Shown here piece after piece: positions 6,183 through 12,566 of a stretch of 26,839 nucleotides of DNA. A program made the translations under genes and the position numbers. The DNA is from a virus. Every line of letters begins with the position of its first letter. The stretch's first letter is position 1. The DNA lies in IMG/VR virus record IMGVR_UViG_3300036407_000005, positions 1 through 26,839 of that record, one strand, 5' to 3'. The notes under the pieces were generated by a model. It saw only the letters and a program-made list of their open reading frames with translations, was not told the origin of the DNA and did not search any database.

Positions 6183-6202
6183 CTGCGGATGGGGAGGCAC
6201 CG

Positions 6203-7846
6203 ATGGCGCGGCCACCGCTCGGGATCGGCGAGCACGGCGAGATCAACACCAGCCGCCTGAGTCCTGAGGGCGCGGTCCCGGAGAAGTGGCGCGCCTACTG
6301 CCTCTACCGCGGCAAGGACGGCAAGACCTCCAAGCCCGAGCGCCGCGGTGAGGGACGCACCGCCGAGCAGGCGCAGAAGGCCGCGATCGCCAACCTCAAG
6401 AAGCACCTCCGCGAACTCGCCGGCGACAACACCACCAAGCTCGCGCGCAGCACTCGCCTGGCCAAGGCCATCGAGGTCTTCCTCGAGGACAACATCAAGA
6501 AGCGCCGCCTGGGCACCACCTACGACGAGTACCGCCGCTGGGCCAACGCGCGCATCATCCCCGACATCGGTGACCTCCGGCTCTCCGAGTGCACCCCCGG
6601 TCGCCTGCAGGCCTACTTCGACGAACTGGCCGAGAAGCCCAGCGCGCGCACCGGCAAACCGCTGTCCGCGAACTCGCGTCGCGGCATCCGCAAGGTCCTC
6701 AGCGGCGCCATGAAGGTCGCCGTCCGGGACGGCGCCCTCACTTCCAACCCGGTCGACTCCCTCGAGGAGATCGAGGGGGGTACGAAGAGGAAGACCCGCG
6801 GCTTCGACGGCGCCACCGCCGCCGTGTTCCTCGAACGCCTCGACAACGACCGGGTCGCCGTGCGCTTCGGCCACAACCTGTTGATCAAGTTCATGTTCCA
6901 CACCGGAACCCGAGTCGGTGAAGCCATCGCGGTCCGGTGGGGCGATGTCAACCTCAGCGACACATCCATCGAGCTCGACCACCCCATCTTCGGTCGATGG
7001 GTCATCCCGCCTCGCAGCATCTGGATCAACGGAAACCTGGTCCGCATCACCGGCCAAGGAGTCGTGCGACACCACGGCAAGACCGACGGCTCCGTCGACA
7101 TCATCGAGATGACCCCCACGCTGCGAGCCATGCTCACCGCCATCCGGCCCGTCGACGCACAGCCCGACGATCCGGTCTTCCCCTCCGCTACCGGCGGGCA
7201 CCGCGCCCCCGACGCCACCCAGACCATCGTCCGGAGACTCCGCAAGCGCATCGGCTTTCCGGAGTTCACCACGCACTTCGGACGCCGCACCTACGCGACC
7301 GCACTCGACGCGGCCGGGCACACCAGCCGGCAGGTCGCCGACGCGCTGCGCAAGACGTCCATCGCGGACACGCAGTCGGCGTACATGGTGCGCGGCCTCG
7401 CCAACCCGGCGGCGGCATCAGCGATCGAGCAGCACTACCGACCCAGCTCCACGAACGACACTACGGCCGTCCAGCCAGCTGGCTACGCGGTCATGCAGCC
7501 ACTGCAGCTGCCTCCGGCAACCGTCATCGACCCGGACCGCGGGCCGGTGACCCGGTTCTCGATCCTCGGTGCGCGCCACGGCAACCGCTGGATGTTCACG
7601 GCGGTACCGGAAGGCGGCACGCCGTTCCCGGAACTGGGCAAAATCTGGACAACAGAGGAGACCGCAGGCCAGGCCGCCGCAGCCCTTGCGGCCGAAGCGT
7701 GGGTGCGCGCTGAACTCGACGAGATCGGCGCCGAGCTCAGCACGATCCAGGACATGACCAGCAGCTACCCGGAGGAACAGCGCCGGTACTCGACGTGGAC
7801 GATCTACGAGCTGCGGCAGCAGCCTGACGGGGATGCTGTCGCCTGA
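6203..7846 (+). CDS. int: Tyrosine-type site-specific integrase with C-terminal extension
   Basis: The protein has 547 residues; the ATG at 6203 follows GGGGAGG. Residues about 27-70 resemble the arm-binding region and 80-180 the SAM-like core-binding domain (AKAIEVFLEDNI, GDLRLSECTPGRLQAYF, SANSRRGIRKVLSGAMKVAV, DGALTSNPV). The catalytic domain spans about 200-410: R237 (HTGTRVGEA), K293 (HHGKTDG), H358-x-x-R361 (THFGRRTYAT) and nucleophile Y394 (TQSAYMVRG). The position where relatives have LGH reads LRK, so the third conserved His is Lys384. Residues 415-547 are an extension beyond the usual end, with a mixed beta segment and a helix (AGQAAAALAAEAWVRAELDE); I know no family for it. It integrates and, with a directionality factor, excises the phage genome. 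It converges on the lysis operon across a strong terminator. Confidence 0.93.
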   Translation: MARPPLGIGEHGEINTSRLSPEGAVPEKWRAYCLYRGKDGKTSKPERRGEGRTAEQAQKAAIANLKKHLRELAGDNTTKLARSTRLAKAIEVFLEDNIKKRRLGTTYDEYRRWANARIIPDIGDLRLSECTPGRLQAYFDELAEKPSARTGKPLSANSRRGIRKVLSGAMKVAVRDGALTSNPVDSLEEIEGGTKRKTRGFDGATAAVFLERLDNDRVAVRFGHNLLIKFMFHTGTRVGEAIAVRWGDVNLSDTSIELDHPIFGRWVIPPRSIWINGNLVRITGQGVVRHHGKTDGSVDIIEMTPTLRAMLTAIRPVDAQPDDPVFPSATGGHRAPDATQTIVRRLRKRIGFPEFTTHFGRRTYATALDAAGHTSRQVADALRKTSIADTQSAYMVRGLANPAAASAIEQHYRPSSTNDTTAVQPAGYAVMQPLQLPPATVIDPDRGPVTRFSILGARHGNRWMFTAVPEGGTPFPELGKIWTTEETAGQAAAALAAEAWVRAELDEIGAELSTIQDMTSSYPEEQRRYSTWTIYELRQQPDGDAVA

Positions 7847-7852
7847 ACCCGA

Positions 7853-7912
7853 ACGACGCCCCTCCCGCTGCTCGGCCCGGACGTGCCGGGGAGCATGCGG
7901 GAGGGGCGTCGT
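7853..7912. terminator. Bidirectional terminator between integrase and holin
   Basis: A perfect 16-base inverted repeat, ACGACGCCCCTCCCGC (7853-7868) and its complement (7897-7912), encloses a 28-base loop that itself contains CCCGG-acgtg-CCGGG. It begins seven bases after the integrase stop and ends 38 bases before the holin stop, so it can end transcription from both sides. No long T-run follows, which is usual for actinobacterial terminators. Confidence 0.82.
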
Positions 7913-7950
7913 CCTGCCGCGCGACGGAAGTGCGCGGCAAGCCGCAGAAG

Positions 7951-8316
7951 TCAGGCAGCTCGCCGGAGCTGACCGGAGGTGGCCGCCTTCGGTACCGGTG
8001 CGTCGACCTGCTGGCGGACGTAGAACGCGCCGATCGCGGAGACGATGGCGATGATGCCGGTCTCCAGGTTCACGGGCAGCGCGACACCCAGGCCGAGGAT
8101 GAGCGCGAACGCGGCCTTGATGACGCCGATCAGCGCGGGCAGTGCCTTCTCGGCGGATACGAACGCCGCCGTCAGGAAGCCGCCGACGGCCACGACCGCG
8201 GCGTTGGCGTAGCCGAGCACCGTCGGCTCCATCCGGAAAGTCAGCAGGACACCCAGCGCCACGGCGACGAGCGTCTCGAAGAACACGGCAGGCTCACGGC
8301 CGAAGATGGTGCGCAT
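7951..8316 (-). CDS. Holin (predicted)
   Basis: The protein has 121 residues; its ATG overlaps the amidase stop (TGATG). Four hydrophobic segments are visible at about 11-27 (VFFETLVAVALGVLLTF), 33-53 (VLGYANAAVVAVGGFLTAAFV), 59-80 (ALPALIGVIKAAFALILGLG) and 84-99 (LETGIIAIVSAIGAFYV). A polar tail rich in Ala, Lys and Arg follows. Size, topology and position directly after the endolysin gene match the small multi-helix holins of actinophages, which form the membrane lesion that sets lysis time. There is no sequence motif that proves holin function, and the last gene in the cassette could instead be an accessory membrane protein. Confidence 0.75.
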   Translation of the reverse strand: MRTIFGREPAVFFETLVAVALGVLLTFRMEPTVLGYANAAVVAVGGFLTAAFVSAEKALPALIGVIKAAFALILGLGVALPVNLETGIIAIVSAIGAFYVRQQVDAPVPKAATSGQLRRAA

Positions 8317-9209
8317 CAGGCCACCACCCGCAGGCGCTCGCCGAGCCGGTCGACGATCGCCTCGGCCTGCTCCTCGTTGTCGGCGCCCAACGCGTCGCCG
8401 AGCACGTCCTTGAGGGCTGGCAGCACGACCGAGCTGATCGTCTCGCGCGTCGCTTGGCGCACGGACTCGTCGACCCGAGCCATGACGGCGTCCGCGTCGA
8501 GACCCTCGCTCACTGCCGCGAGGATCGCGGACAGCATCGCCGGAACCGTCTTGTACAGGTCAGAGGTCCAGAAGTACGTGTCACCGATGACACGCGCCGC
8601 TTCCTGCGTTTCCGCATACTCCCGGTTGGCCGGGGAGGTCACCCGGATCCTGTCGGTGAAAGCCACGTCGTCCTCCTTCGTCAGAGTCCCGCCGCCGGCG
8701 GTGATGCGGCCGAGAGCCGCGTACAGGTTTCTTCCGGGACACGACGTCGCGAAGACGTCGCGGTGCCCGCCGGTTACGCGGCTCGGCAGACCTGCGGTCC
8801 GCCACTCCCCGAGGACGAGGCAGGCGGTGTTGAGCGCGGCCGAGGTCGGCATGTCCTCTTCGAAGTTGCCGACGAAGCAGATGGCCCGTGCGCTGTCGTT
8901 GCGCTGGTAGGTGTGTGCGCCGCGCCGGTTGAGAGAGTGGCCCTGGTAGGCCCTGCCGGACGGGAAGACGATCACGGTGTACGAGATGCCCTGACCGAAG
9001 CTGTTCTGGCCGATGGACTCCAGCAGACGCATGTGTTCGAGCTCCTGCGCCACCGTGGCGTTTGCGCCACCAGGCACTCGGGTGACCGAGTGGTGGATGT
9101 AGATGTCACGCCACGCGCTAGTGCCGATGATGATCGGGCGCCCCTGAGCGTCCGTTGCACCGTCACTGTGTCTGGGTCCCCACGATGACCGTGGGGCGAT
9201 GACGCTCAT
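8316..9209 (-). CDS. Endolysin, N-acetylmuramoyl-L-alanine amidase (PGRP/Amidase_2 type)
   Basis: The protein has 297 residues; the ATG at 9209 follows GTAGGAGGGACC. Residues about 1-172 are a zinc amidase of the PGRP fold: first ligand in DIYIHHSVT (H39 or H40), Y77 (GISYTVIVFPSGRAYQGH), H149 (GGHRDV) and C157 (SCPG). It would cut the bond between MurNAc and the stem peptide. The usual RSSWGPR opening is at 7-13. Residues 180-297 contain no LysM, PG-binding-1 or SH3 repeat that I recognise; they look helical and acidic (TDRIRV, then AMLSAILAAVSEGLDADAVM). There is no signal peptide, so export depends on the holin. It is third in the lysis cassette, between a membrane protein and the holin. 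Confidence 0.9.
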   Translation of the reverse strand: MSVIAPRSSWGPRHSDGATDAQGRPIIIGTSAWRDIYIHHSVTRVPGGANATVAQELEHMRLLESIGQNSFGQGISYTVIVFPSGRAYQGHSLNRRGAHTYQRNDSARAICFVGNFEEDMPTSAALNTACLVLGEWRTAGLPSRVTGGHRDVFATSCPGRNLYAALGRITAGGGTLTKEDDVAFTDRIRVTSPANREYAETQEAARVIGDTYFWTSDLYKTVPAMLSAILAAVSEGLDADAVMARVDESVRQATRETISSVVLPALKDVLGDALGADNEEQAEAIVDRLGERLRVVA

Positions 9210-9217
9210 GGTCCCTC

Positions 9218-9511
9218 CTACAAGGACTCGTCCCGGTTGTGCGGCTGCTTCGACTGCGGGGGCTCCGACGGCAGCGGGTCGAGCTCGATGCCGGCGGCTG
9301 CTGCCTTGCGGATCTGTTTCACGGCCCACGTCCACAGCACGGCCAGGTCGCGCCGTAGGGCGTTGATGTCGGCTTGCTGGTCGTCGATGTAGATCCGCTG
9401 GTGTTCGCTGGTGGACAGGCGTCCCTTGCGGCGGTCGTTCCAGATCGCTCCCGCGGCCCCGAGAATGGAGACGACCGGGACCGCGATCGCGCCGATTTCC
9501 AGTGGCGTCAT
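9218..9511 (-). CDS. Small lysis-cassette membrane protein, one N-terminal helix
   Basis: The protein has 97 residues; its ATG overlaps the upstream stop (ATGA) and its stop lies eight bases before the amidase start. Residues about 4-24 form one membrane helix (LEIGAIAVPVVSILGAAGAIW). Then come a basic turn (NDRRKGR) and a helical region at about 35-72 (EHQRIYIDDQQADINALRRD, then LAVLWTWAVKQIRKAAA) that could be a coiled coil. The Pro-rich tail ends KQPHNRDESL. The layout resembles spanin-like or accessory holin proteins, but the host group has no classical outer membrane. A second holin or a lysis regulator is as likely. Confidence 0.68.
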   Translation of the reverse strand: MTPLEIGAIAVPVVSILGAAGAIWNDRRKGRLSTSEHQRIYIDDQQADINALRRDLAVLWTWAVKQIRKAAAAGIELDPLPSEPPQSKQPHNRDESL

Positions 9512-9939
9512 CTCTCACCCGCCTTGCGAGCTCTACGGTTGATCCACCACGGCTCGCCGATGCGCTGCCACCACGACCACACCGCTGCGATGGAGAACGC
9601 GAGCAGGAACAGGGCGAACGCGGTAGCGCGGCCTCCGGAGGTCGAGATGCCCATGATCCCGAAGCAGATCCACAGGCCAGCCAGTCCGAGATGTCCGTGT
9701 GCTTCGAGCCGATCCTGCTGCCGGATGATGGCGACCAAGACGATGCCGCCGAAGGTGGCGAGCAGCACCAGAAACGCGAAGGCGACCGGGAACGGGAACT
9801 GCTTGAGGCTCGGGGAGCCGAGGCGCTCGTAGAAGGGCAGAGCGAGCGCGCTGTAGGTGACGCACGCGGAGATGATGAGGATCTTGTAGGCGTCGCGGTG
9901 CGTCTGGTGCTTCTCGTACAGCTCGCCGTCGATGATCAT
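9508..9939 (-). CDS. Four-helix membrane protein, head of the lysis cassette
   Basis: The protein has 143 residues from the ATG at 9939, preceded by CCGGAAGGCCC. Hydrophobic segments lie at about 19-37 (KILIISACVTYSALALPF), 51-72 (FPVAFAFLVLLATFGGIVLV), 85-100 (LGLAGLWICFGIMGIS) and 105-123 (ATAFALFLLAFSIAAVWSW). The C-terminus is basic (RRARKAGER), so it probably stays in the cytoplasm. Proteins of this type occur next to endolysin genes in many actinophages without an assigned role. Because the preceding minus-strand gene ends over 500 bases away beyond an opposing gene, this gene may have its own promoter in 9940-10085. Confidence 0.7.
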   Translation of the reverse strand: MIIDGELYEKHQTHRDAYKILIISACVTYSALALPFYERLGSPSLKQFPFPVAFAFLVLLATFGGIVLVAIIRQQDRLEAHGHLGLAGLWICFGIMGISTSGGRATAFALFLLAFSIAAVWSWWQRIGEPWWINRRARKAGER

Positions 9940-9994
9940 GGCAGGGCCTTCCGGAGTGGACAGAAAGTGGTCGTTTCTTGCCCCGACCGGGTGA

Positions 9995-10004
9995 GTTGCG
10001 CAAC
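9995..10004. promoter_or_regulatory. Palindrome between divergent lysis and plus-strand genes
   Basis: GTTGCGCAAC is a perfect 10-base palindrome in the 146-base gap (9940-10085) that must supply the start of the plus-strand gene and perhaps of the lysis operon. No convincing promoter hexamers were found around it. An operator role is only a possibility. Confidence 0.3.
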
Positions 10005-10085
10005 CGGCTGTAGCGTCGGGCGTCCTCTCTGGCGATACGCACGTGAGGGCCGCCAGCAGACGCGGCCGATCCCCAGGGGGTTGGA

Positions 10086-10496
10086 GTGCAGAACAAGGGC
10101 GCGTTACTCACCGCGGGCGCGGTGGCCGCGGTGCTGATCGGCGGCGGTCTTACCGTCGCGCTCGCCTCAGGTGGCGACCCGGTGCCAGCGGGAACGGAGC
10201 AACTCCCGACGGTGGTCACGAGCACGGCGCCGTCGACCAGCTCGTCGAGCATCGCACCGGCCACGACCACGGTTCTCGTGCCCAGCCCTGAGCAGCCCGC
10301 ACCCGCCCCGCAGCCCACGCCCGCTCAGCGGACCGCTCCGGCTCAGCAGCCCGCGCCGCGCGTAGCCGATCCCCAGCCGACGACGTTGGAGCCCATGCCT
10401 CCGGAAACGCCGAAGCCGCCGGTGATGGAGCCGCCGCGACCACCGGAGATGTGCACGGACCCGAACGGGATCCGGATCCCGTGCCCTAGTCCGTAA
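10086..10496 (+). CDS. Membrane-anchored exported Pro-rich protein (moron candidate)
   Basis: The protein has 136 residues from a GTG at 10086, preceded by AGGGGGTTGGA. Residues about 6-28 are one hydrophobic segment (LLTAGAVAAVLIGGGLTVAL) after a short KG-containing start, so it is a signal anchor or uncleaved signal peptide. No lipobox Cys is present. Residues 30-118 are rich in Pro, Ser, Thr and Ala, like a cell-wall-spanning stalk. The C-terminus has two Cys in CTDPNGIRIPC, which could form a small disulphide loop outside the cell. It is the only plus-strand gene among the late genes and overlaps the end of the last tail-side gene by 11 bases. It is therefore probably expressed in the lysogen. 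Surface exclusion or host modification is inference; I recognise no family. Confidence 0.75.
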   Translation: MQNKGALLTAGAVAAVLIGGGLTVALASGGDPVPAGTEQLPTVVTSTAPSTSSSSIAPATTTVLVPSPEQPAPAPQPTPAQRTAPAQQPAPRVADPQPTTLEPMPPETPKPPVMEPPRPPEMCTDPNGIRIPCPSP

Positions 10497-10659
10497 TCAC
10501 CGGCAGGATGCCGTCGTCCGCCCGCTGCTCTCCCTCGAGGAGGCCAGCGGGCGGCGGCGGTTTCGGCACCGACTGCGCTGGGCGTGTCGCTGTGGCGTCG
10601 GCGACGTGTTCCGACGCGTCGACTACCGGTGTGTCGGCGAGCTCGGCTGGGGTCGTCAC
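10486..10659 (-). CDS. Small Pro-rich protein after the fibre gene
   Basis: The protein has 57 residues; the GTG at 10659 overlaps the stop of the fibre gene (GTGA). Composition is acidic and Pro/Ala-rich (PAELADTPVVDASEHVADAT, then KPPPPAGLLEGEQRADDG), with no recognisable domain and probably little fixed structure. It ends the rightward-to-leftward morphogenesis operon, and its last 11 bases overlap the end of the opposing exported-protein gene. It may be a minor tail or chaperone-like peptide. The coupled start and in-frame continuity support it as a gene, but its function is unknown. Confidence 0.55.
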   Translation of the reverse strand: MTTPAELADTPVVDASEHVADATATRPAQSVPKPPPPAGLLEGEQRADDGILPVITD

Positions 10660-11360
10660 GTCTGCTCTCCCCTGACGGTCATGTCCGCGCCGACGCGACC
10701 GGTGCCGCCGGTGCGCCGGCATTCGAGGATCAGGCGGTGCTGGGACATGTGGCTGCCGGGGATGGCGATCGGCCCGATGTTGGCGTAGGCGACGGCGAAG
10801 CCGACCGTAATGGTGGACCCGACCTGTACGCCGTCGAGCATCAAGCGAGCCTCACCGGTAGTGCCGGAGGTCGTGGCGCAGTGCACGACCTGCGCGTACG
10901 CCATCGGGTGCTGTTTGTAGACGAAACCGGTGTCGACCACCGCCTCGAAGGAGGCGCTGTCGGTGCTGGGCAGGCTGTCGAACCTCACGCGGCGGGTCGG
11001 CCAGCTGAGTGCTGGGCGCGCGATCCCCTGCCCTGCTGCGGCGTCGTCGCTGAAGACGATGCCGTTCTGGTTGTCGTGCAACGCCCATGCCTGCGCGCCG
11101 CTCGCGGTGAACGTGCGGATCACGAAGGTTCCGTTGTCGCGGAGGACGCCGAACTCGCGCTTGCCGTCGGTGCCCTTCTTGGCGTAGAGCGTGTAGGCAC
11201 CGGTGCTCGTCACGATCTCGAACGCGCCGTCATCTTGAATCCGGAGGCCACCTGCGGAGATGACCGCGCTGTACAGGGTTTTCCGCCCGAGTTCCTTGAT
11301 CTTCTGGAACTCGGCGTTGAGGACCTTGGCCACGTCGGCGATCCGTCCCTCTGGGGGCAC
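10656..11360 (-). CDS. Minor tail protein / tail fibre (host-recognition candidate)
   Basis: The protein has 234 residues; the GTG at 11360 follows GAGGAGGTGGACC. Residues about 1-30 are helical (IADVAKVLNAEFQKIKELGR), suitable for trimer attachment. Residues 32-110 are short repeated beta strands (GGLRIQDDGAFEIVTSTGAY and FGVLRDNGTFVIRTF), typical of fibre shafts. Residues about 120-225 look like a beta-sandwich (RFDSLPSTDSASFEAVVDTG, ARLMLDGVQVGSTITVGFAV). It is the last sizeable protein of the tail module, where siphoviruses place receptor-binding proteins. Binding to the host is inferred from position and fold-like composition, not from a known motif. Confidence 0.75.
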   Translation of the reverse strand: MPPEGRIADVAKVLNAEFQKIKELGRKTLYSAVISAGGLRIQDDGAFEIVTSTGAYTLYAKKGTDGKREFGVLRDNGTFVIRTFTASGAQAWALHDNQNGIVFSDDAAAGQGIARPALSWPTRRVRFDSLPSTDSASFEAVVDTGFVYKQHPMAYAQVVHCATTSGTTGEARLMLDGVQVGSTITVGFAVAYANIGPIAIPGSHMSQHRLILECRRTGGTGRVGADMTVRGEQT

Positions 11361-11374
11361 GGTCCACCTCCTCG

Positions 11375-12550
11375 TCAGAACCGCGCCGGAACGGGTGCGA
11401 GCGTCAGTGCGATGTGGTCGCGTTCGTCGCCGTTGCTGATGTCGATGATCCGGCGCCGGTAGTCACCATCGCTGAGCCACGGCTCGCCGGTGACCATGAA
11501 CAGCCCGTCGTCACCGGGCGCCACGCTCGACACATCGGGGCCATCGCCGAGGATGTCGACGACGGCGGTCCAGTTGTCGATGGGTGCGCCGTACATTTCC
11601 GCGTAGGCCGTGGCGTAGTCGTTGAGCGTCGTGAGTTCGGTGGCCGAGCTGTGTTCTCCCGCGACTCGCCACTTGCGCGGCGCACCTGCTGTACGCATGG
11701 CGGTGTTCTGGGCTGCGCCGATGATCCGGCCTCTCTCGGTGCCTTGGCCTGGTACGAGCCAGTCGGTGGCGGTCGGCACGAAGTCCGTGACCGCGGCGAC
11801 TGAGACGAGGTCCGAGCCTGAAGCCCACACGTGCGGGCTGCCCGACTGTCCCAGGTAGGGATTGCCGGTGCGCACCACCCACTCCAGCATCGTGCGGTCG
11901 CTGGACAGCCGGGGCGGCATCTCCACGTCGCAGCCGTCTTGGCGCTGTGTGATCTCGTGCACGCGTTCGCCGACCATGCCCAGGTCGTAGCCGCGGTAGG
12001 TGATGGTGTTCGTGCCGGCGACGTCGGTCTCGTACGCCAGCGGCAGGCCGCAGTCGGCCCAGGTCTCCATCTGCTCGAGCAGCCGCTTCACGATGGTGCG
12101 CCACGACAACGGTCCGAGGACGGTATCCGCTGCGGCTGCGGTCCAGTTGGTGGTGGCGGCCGGTGCGACTGGCCGGGTGTCGATGAGTGACCAGATCCCC
12201 TTGCACTCGACCCTCACCGCGCTGTCGATGACCTTCTCGGCACGTACGGGGCTGATTTTGGTGATCGGCCCGGCCTGCGCAACCCATGACCCTGCGCACC
12301 ACGCCAGCGAGTACCGGTCGCCTGCGGACAGCAGTTCCCGTAGCTCAGCGCGGCCGATCATGTCCGAGTAGATCGGCACCTGCGCGGTGAGTTCACCGCG
12401 CGCGTTGATGCCGCGGCTCCAGGACGGGTCGCTGCCCGGTACGACCGGCAGTTCGCGGACCACTGCGCCGGTGCGGGTCTCGGCGATGAGCAGCTCCCAC
12501 GTCGGCGCCGGGGCCTGCTTGGTGGAGCCTGCGGCGAACGCGGCCGTCAC
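11375..12550 (-). CDS. Minor tail protein, tail-hub/baseplate type
   Basis: The protein has 391 residues; the GTG at 12550 follows GGAAGGGAG. The N-terminal half resembles the hub proteins that follow Dit in long-tailed phages: SWSRGINARGELTAQVPIYS (about 43-62), GDRYSLAWCAGSWVAQAGPI (77-96), RVECKGIWSLIDTRPV, and a segment with LEQMETWADCGLPL. The C-terminal part carries short strands (RRRIIDISNGDERDHIALTL) that could close the hub ring. It would form the central tail-tip hub through which the tape measure and DNA pass. The gene lies fourth after the tape measure gene in transcription order. Assignment is by position and general similarity, so another baseplate role is possible. Confidence 0.75.
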   Translation of the reverse strand: MTAAFAAGSTKQAPAPTWELLIAETRTGAVVRELPVVPGSDPSWSRGINARGELTAQVPIYSDMIGRAELRELLSAGDRYSLAWCAGSWVAQAGPITKISPVRAEKVIDSAVRVECKGIWSLIDTRPVAPAATTNWTAAAADTVLGPLSWRTIVKRLLEQMETWADCGLPLAYETDVAGTNTITYRGYDLGMVGERVHEITQRQDGCDVEMPPRLSSDRTMLEWVVRTGNPYLGQSGSPHVWASGSDLVSVAAVTDFVPTATDWLVPGQGTERGRIIGAAQNTAMRTAGAPRKWRVAGEHSSATELTTLNDYATAYAEMYGAPIDNWTAVVDILGDGPDVSSVAPGDDGLFMVTGEPWLSDGDYRRRIIDISNGDERDHIALTLAPVPARF

Positions 12551-12566
12551 ATCGGCTCCCTTCCGC

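Larger units (their letters stand above)
5675..6202. other. Non-coding control region upstream of integrase (possible attP)
   Basis: These 528 bases hold no convincing gene on either strand; the short open frames in it lack ribosome sites and plausible protein composition. Unlike the coding DNA around it, the right half (5890-6183) is dense in repeats: a pair of 28-29-base direct repeats, a 40-base hairpin, a 15-base palindrome, CTCAC-gctgt-GTGAG (5895-5909) and two tandem GTGCGT units. This is the expected layout of a tyrosine-integrase attachment site with arm-type repeats, and it must also contain the integrase promoter. No tRNA 3' end is recognisable, so the core cannot be placed. Confidence 0.45.

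Noticed and set aside
6086-7321. Minus-strand open frame (411 codons) opposite integrase
   Set aside because: Antisense of a gene with a full catalytic motif set; Gly/Val/Asp-rich composition typical of a mirrored frame.
9978-10015. Possible promoter TTGCCC ... TAGCGT for the plus-strand exported gene
   Set aside because: The hexamers are 27 bases apart, too far for a normal sigma-70 promoter; no better pair was found.
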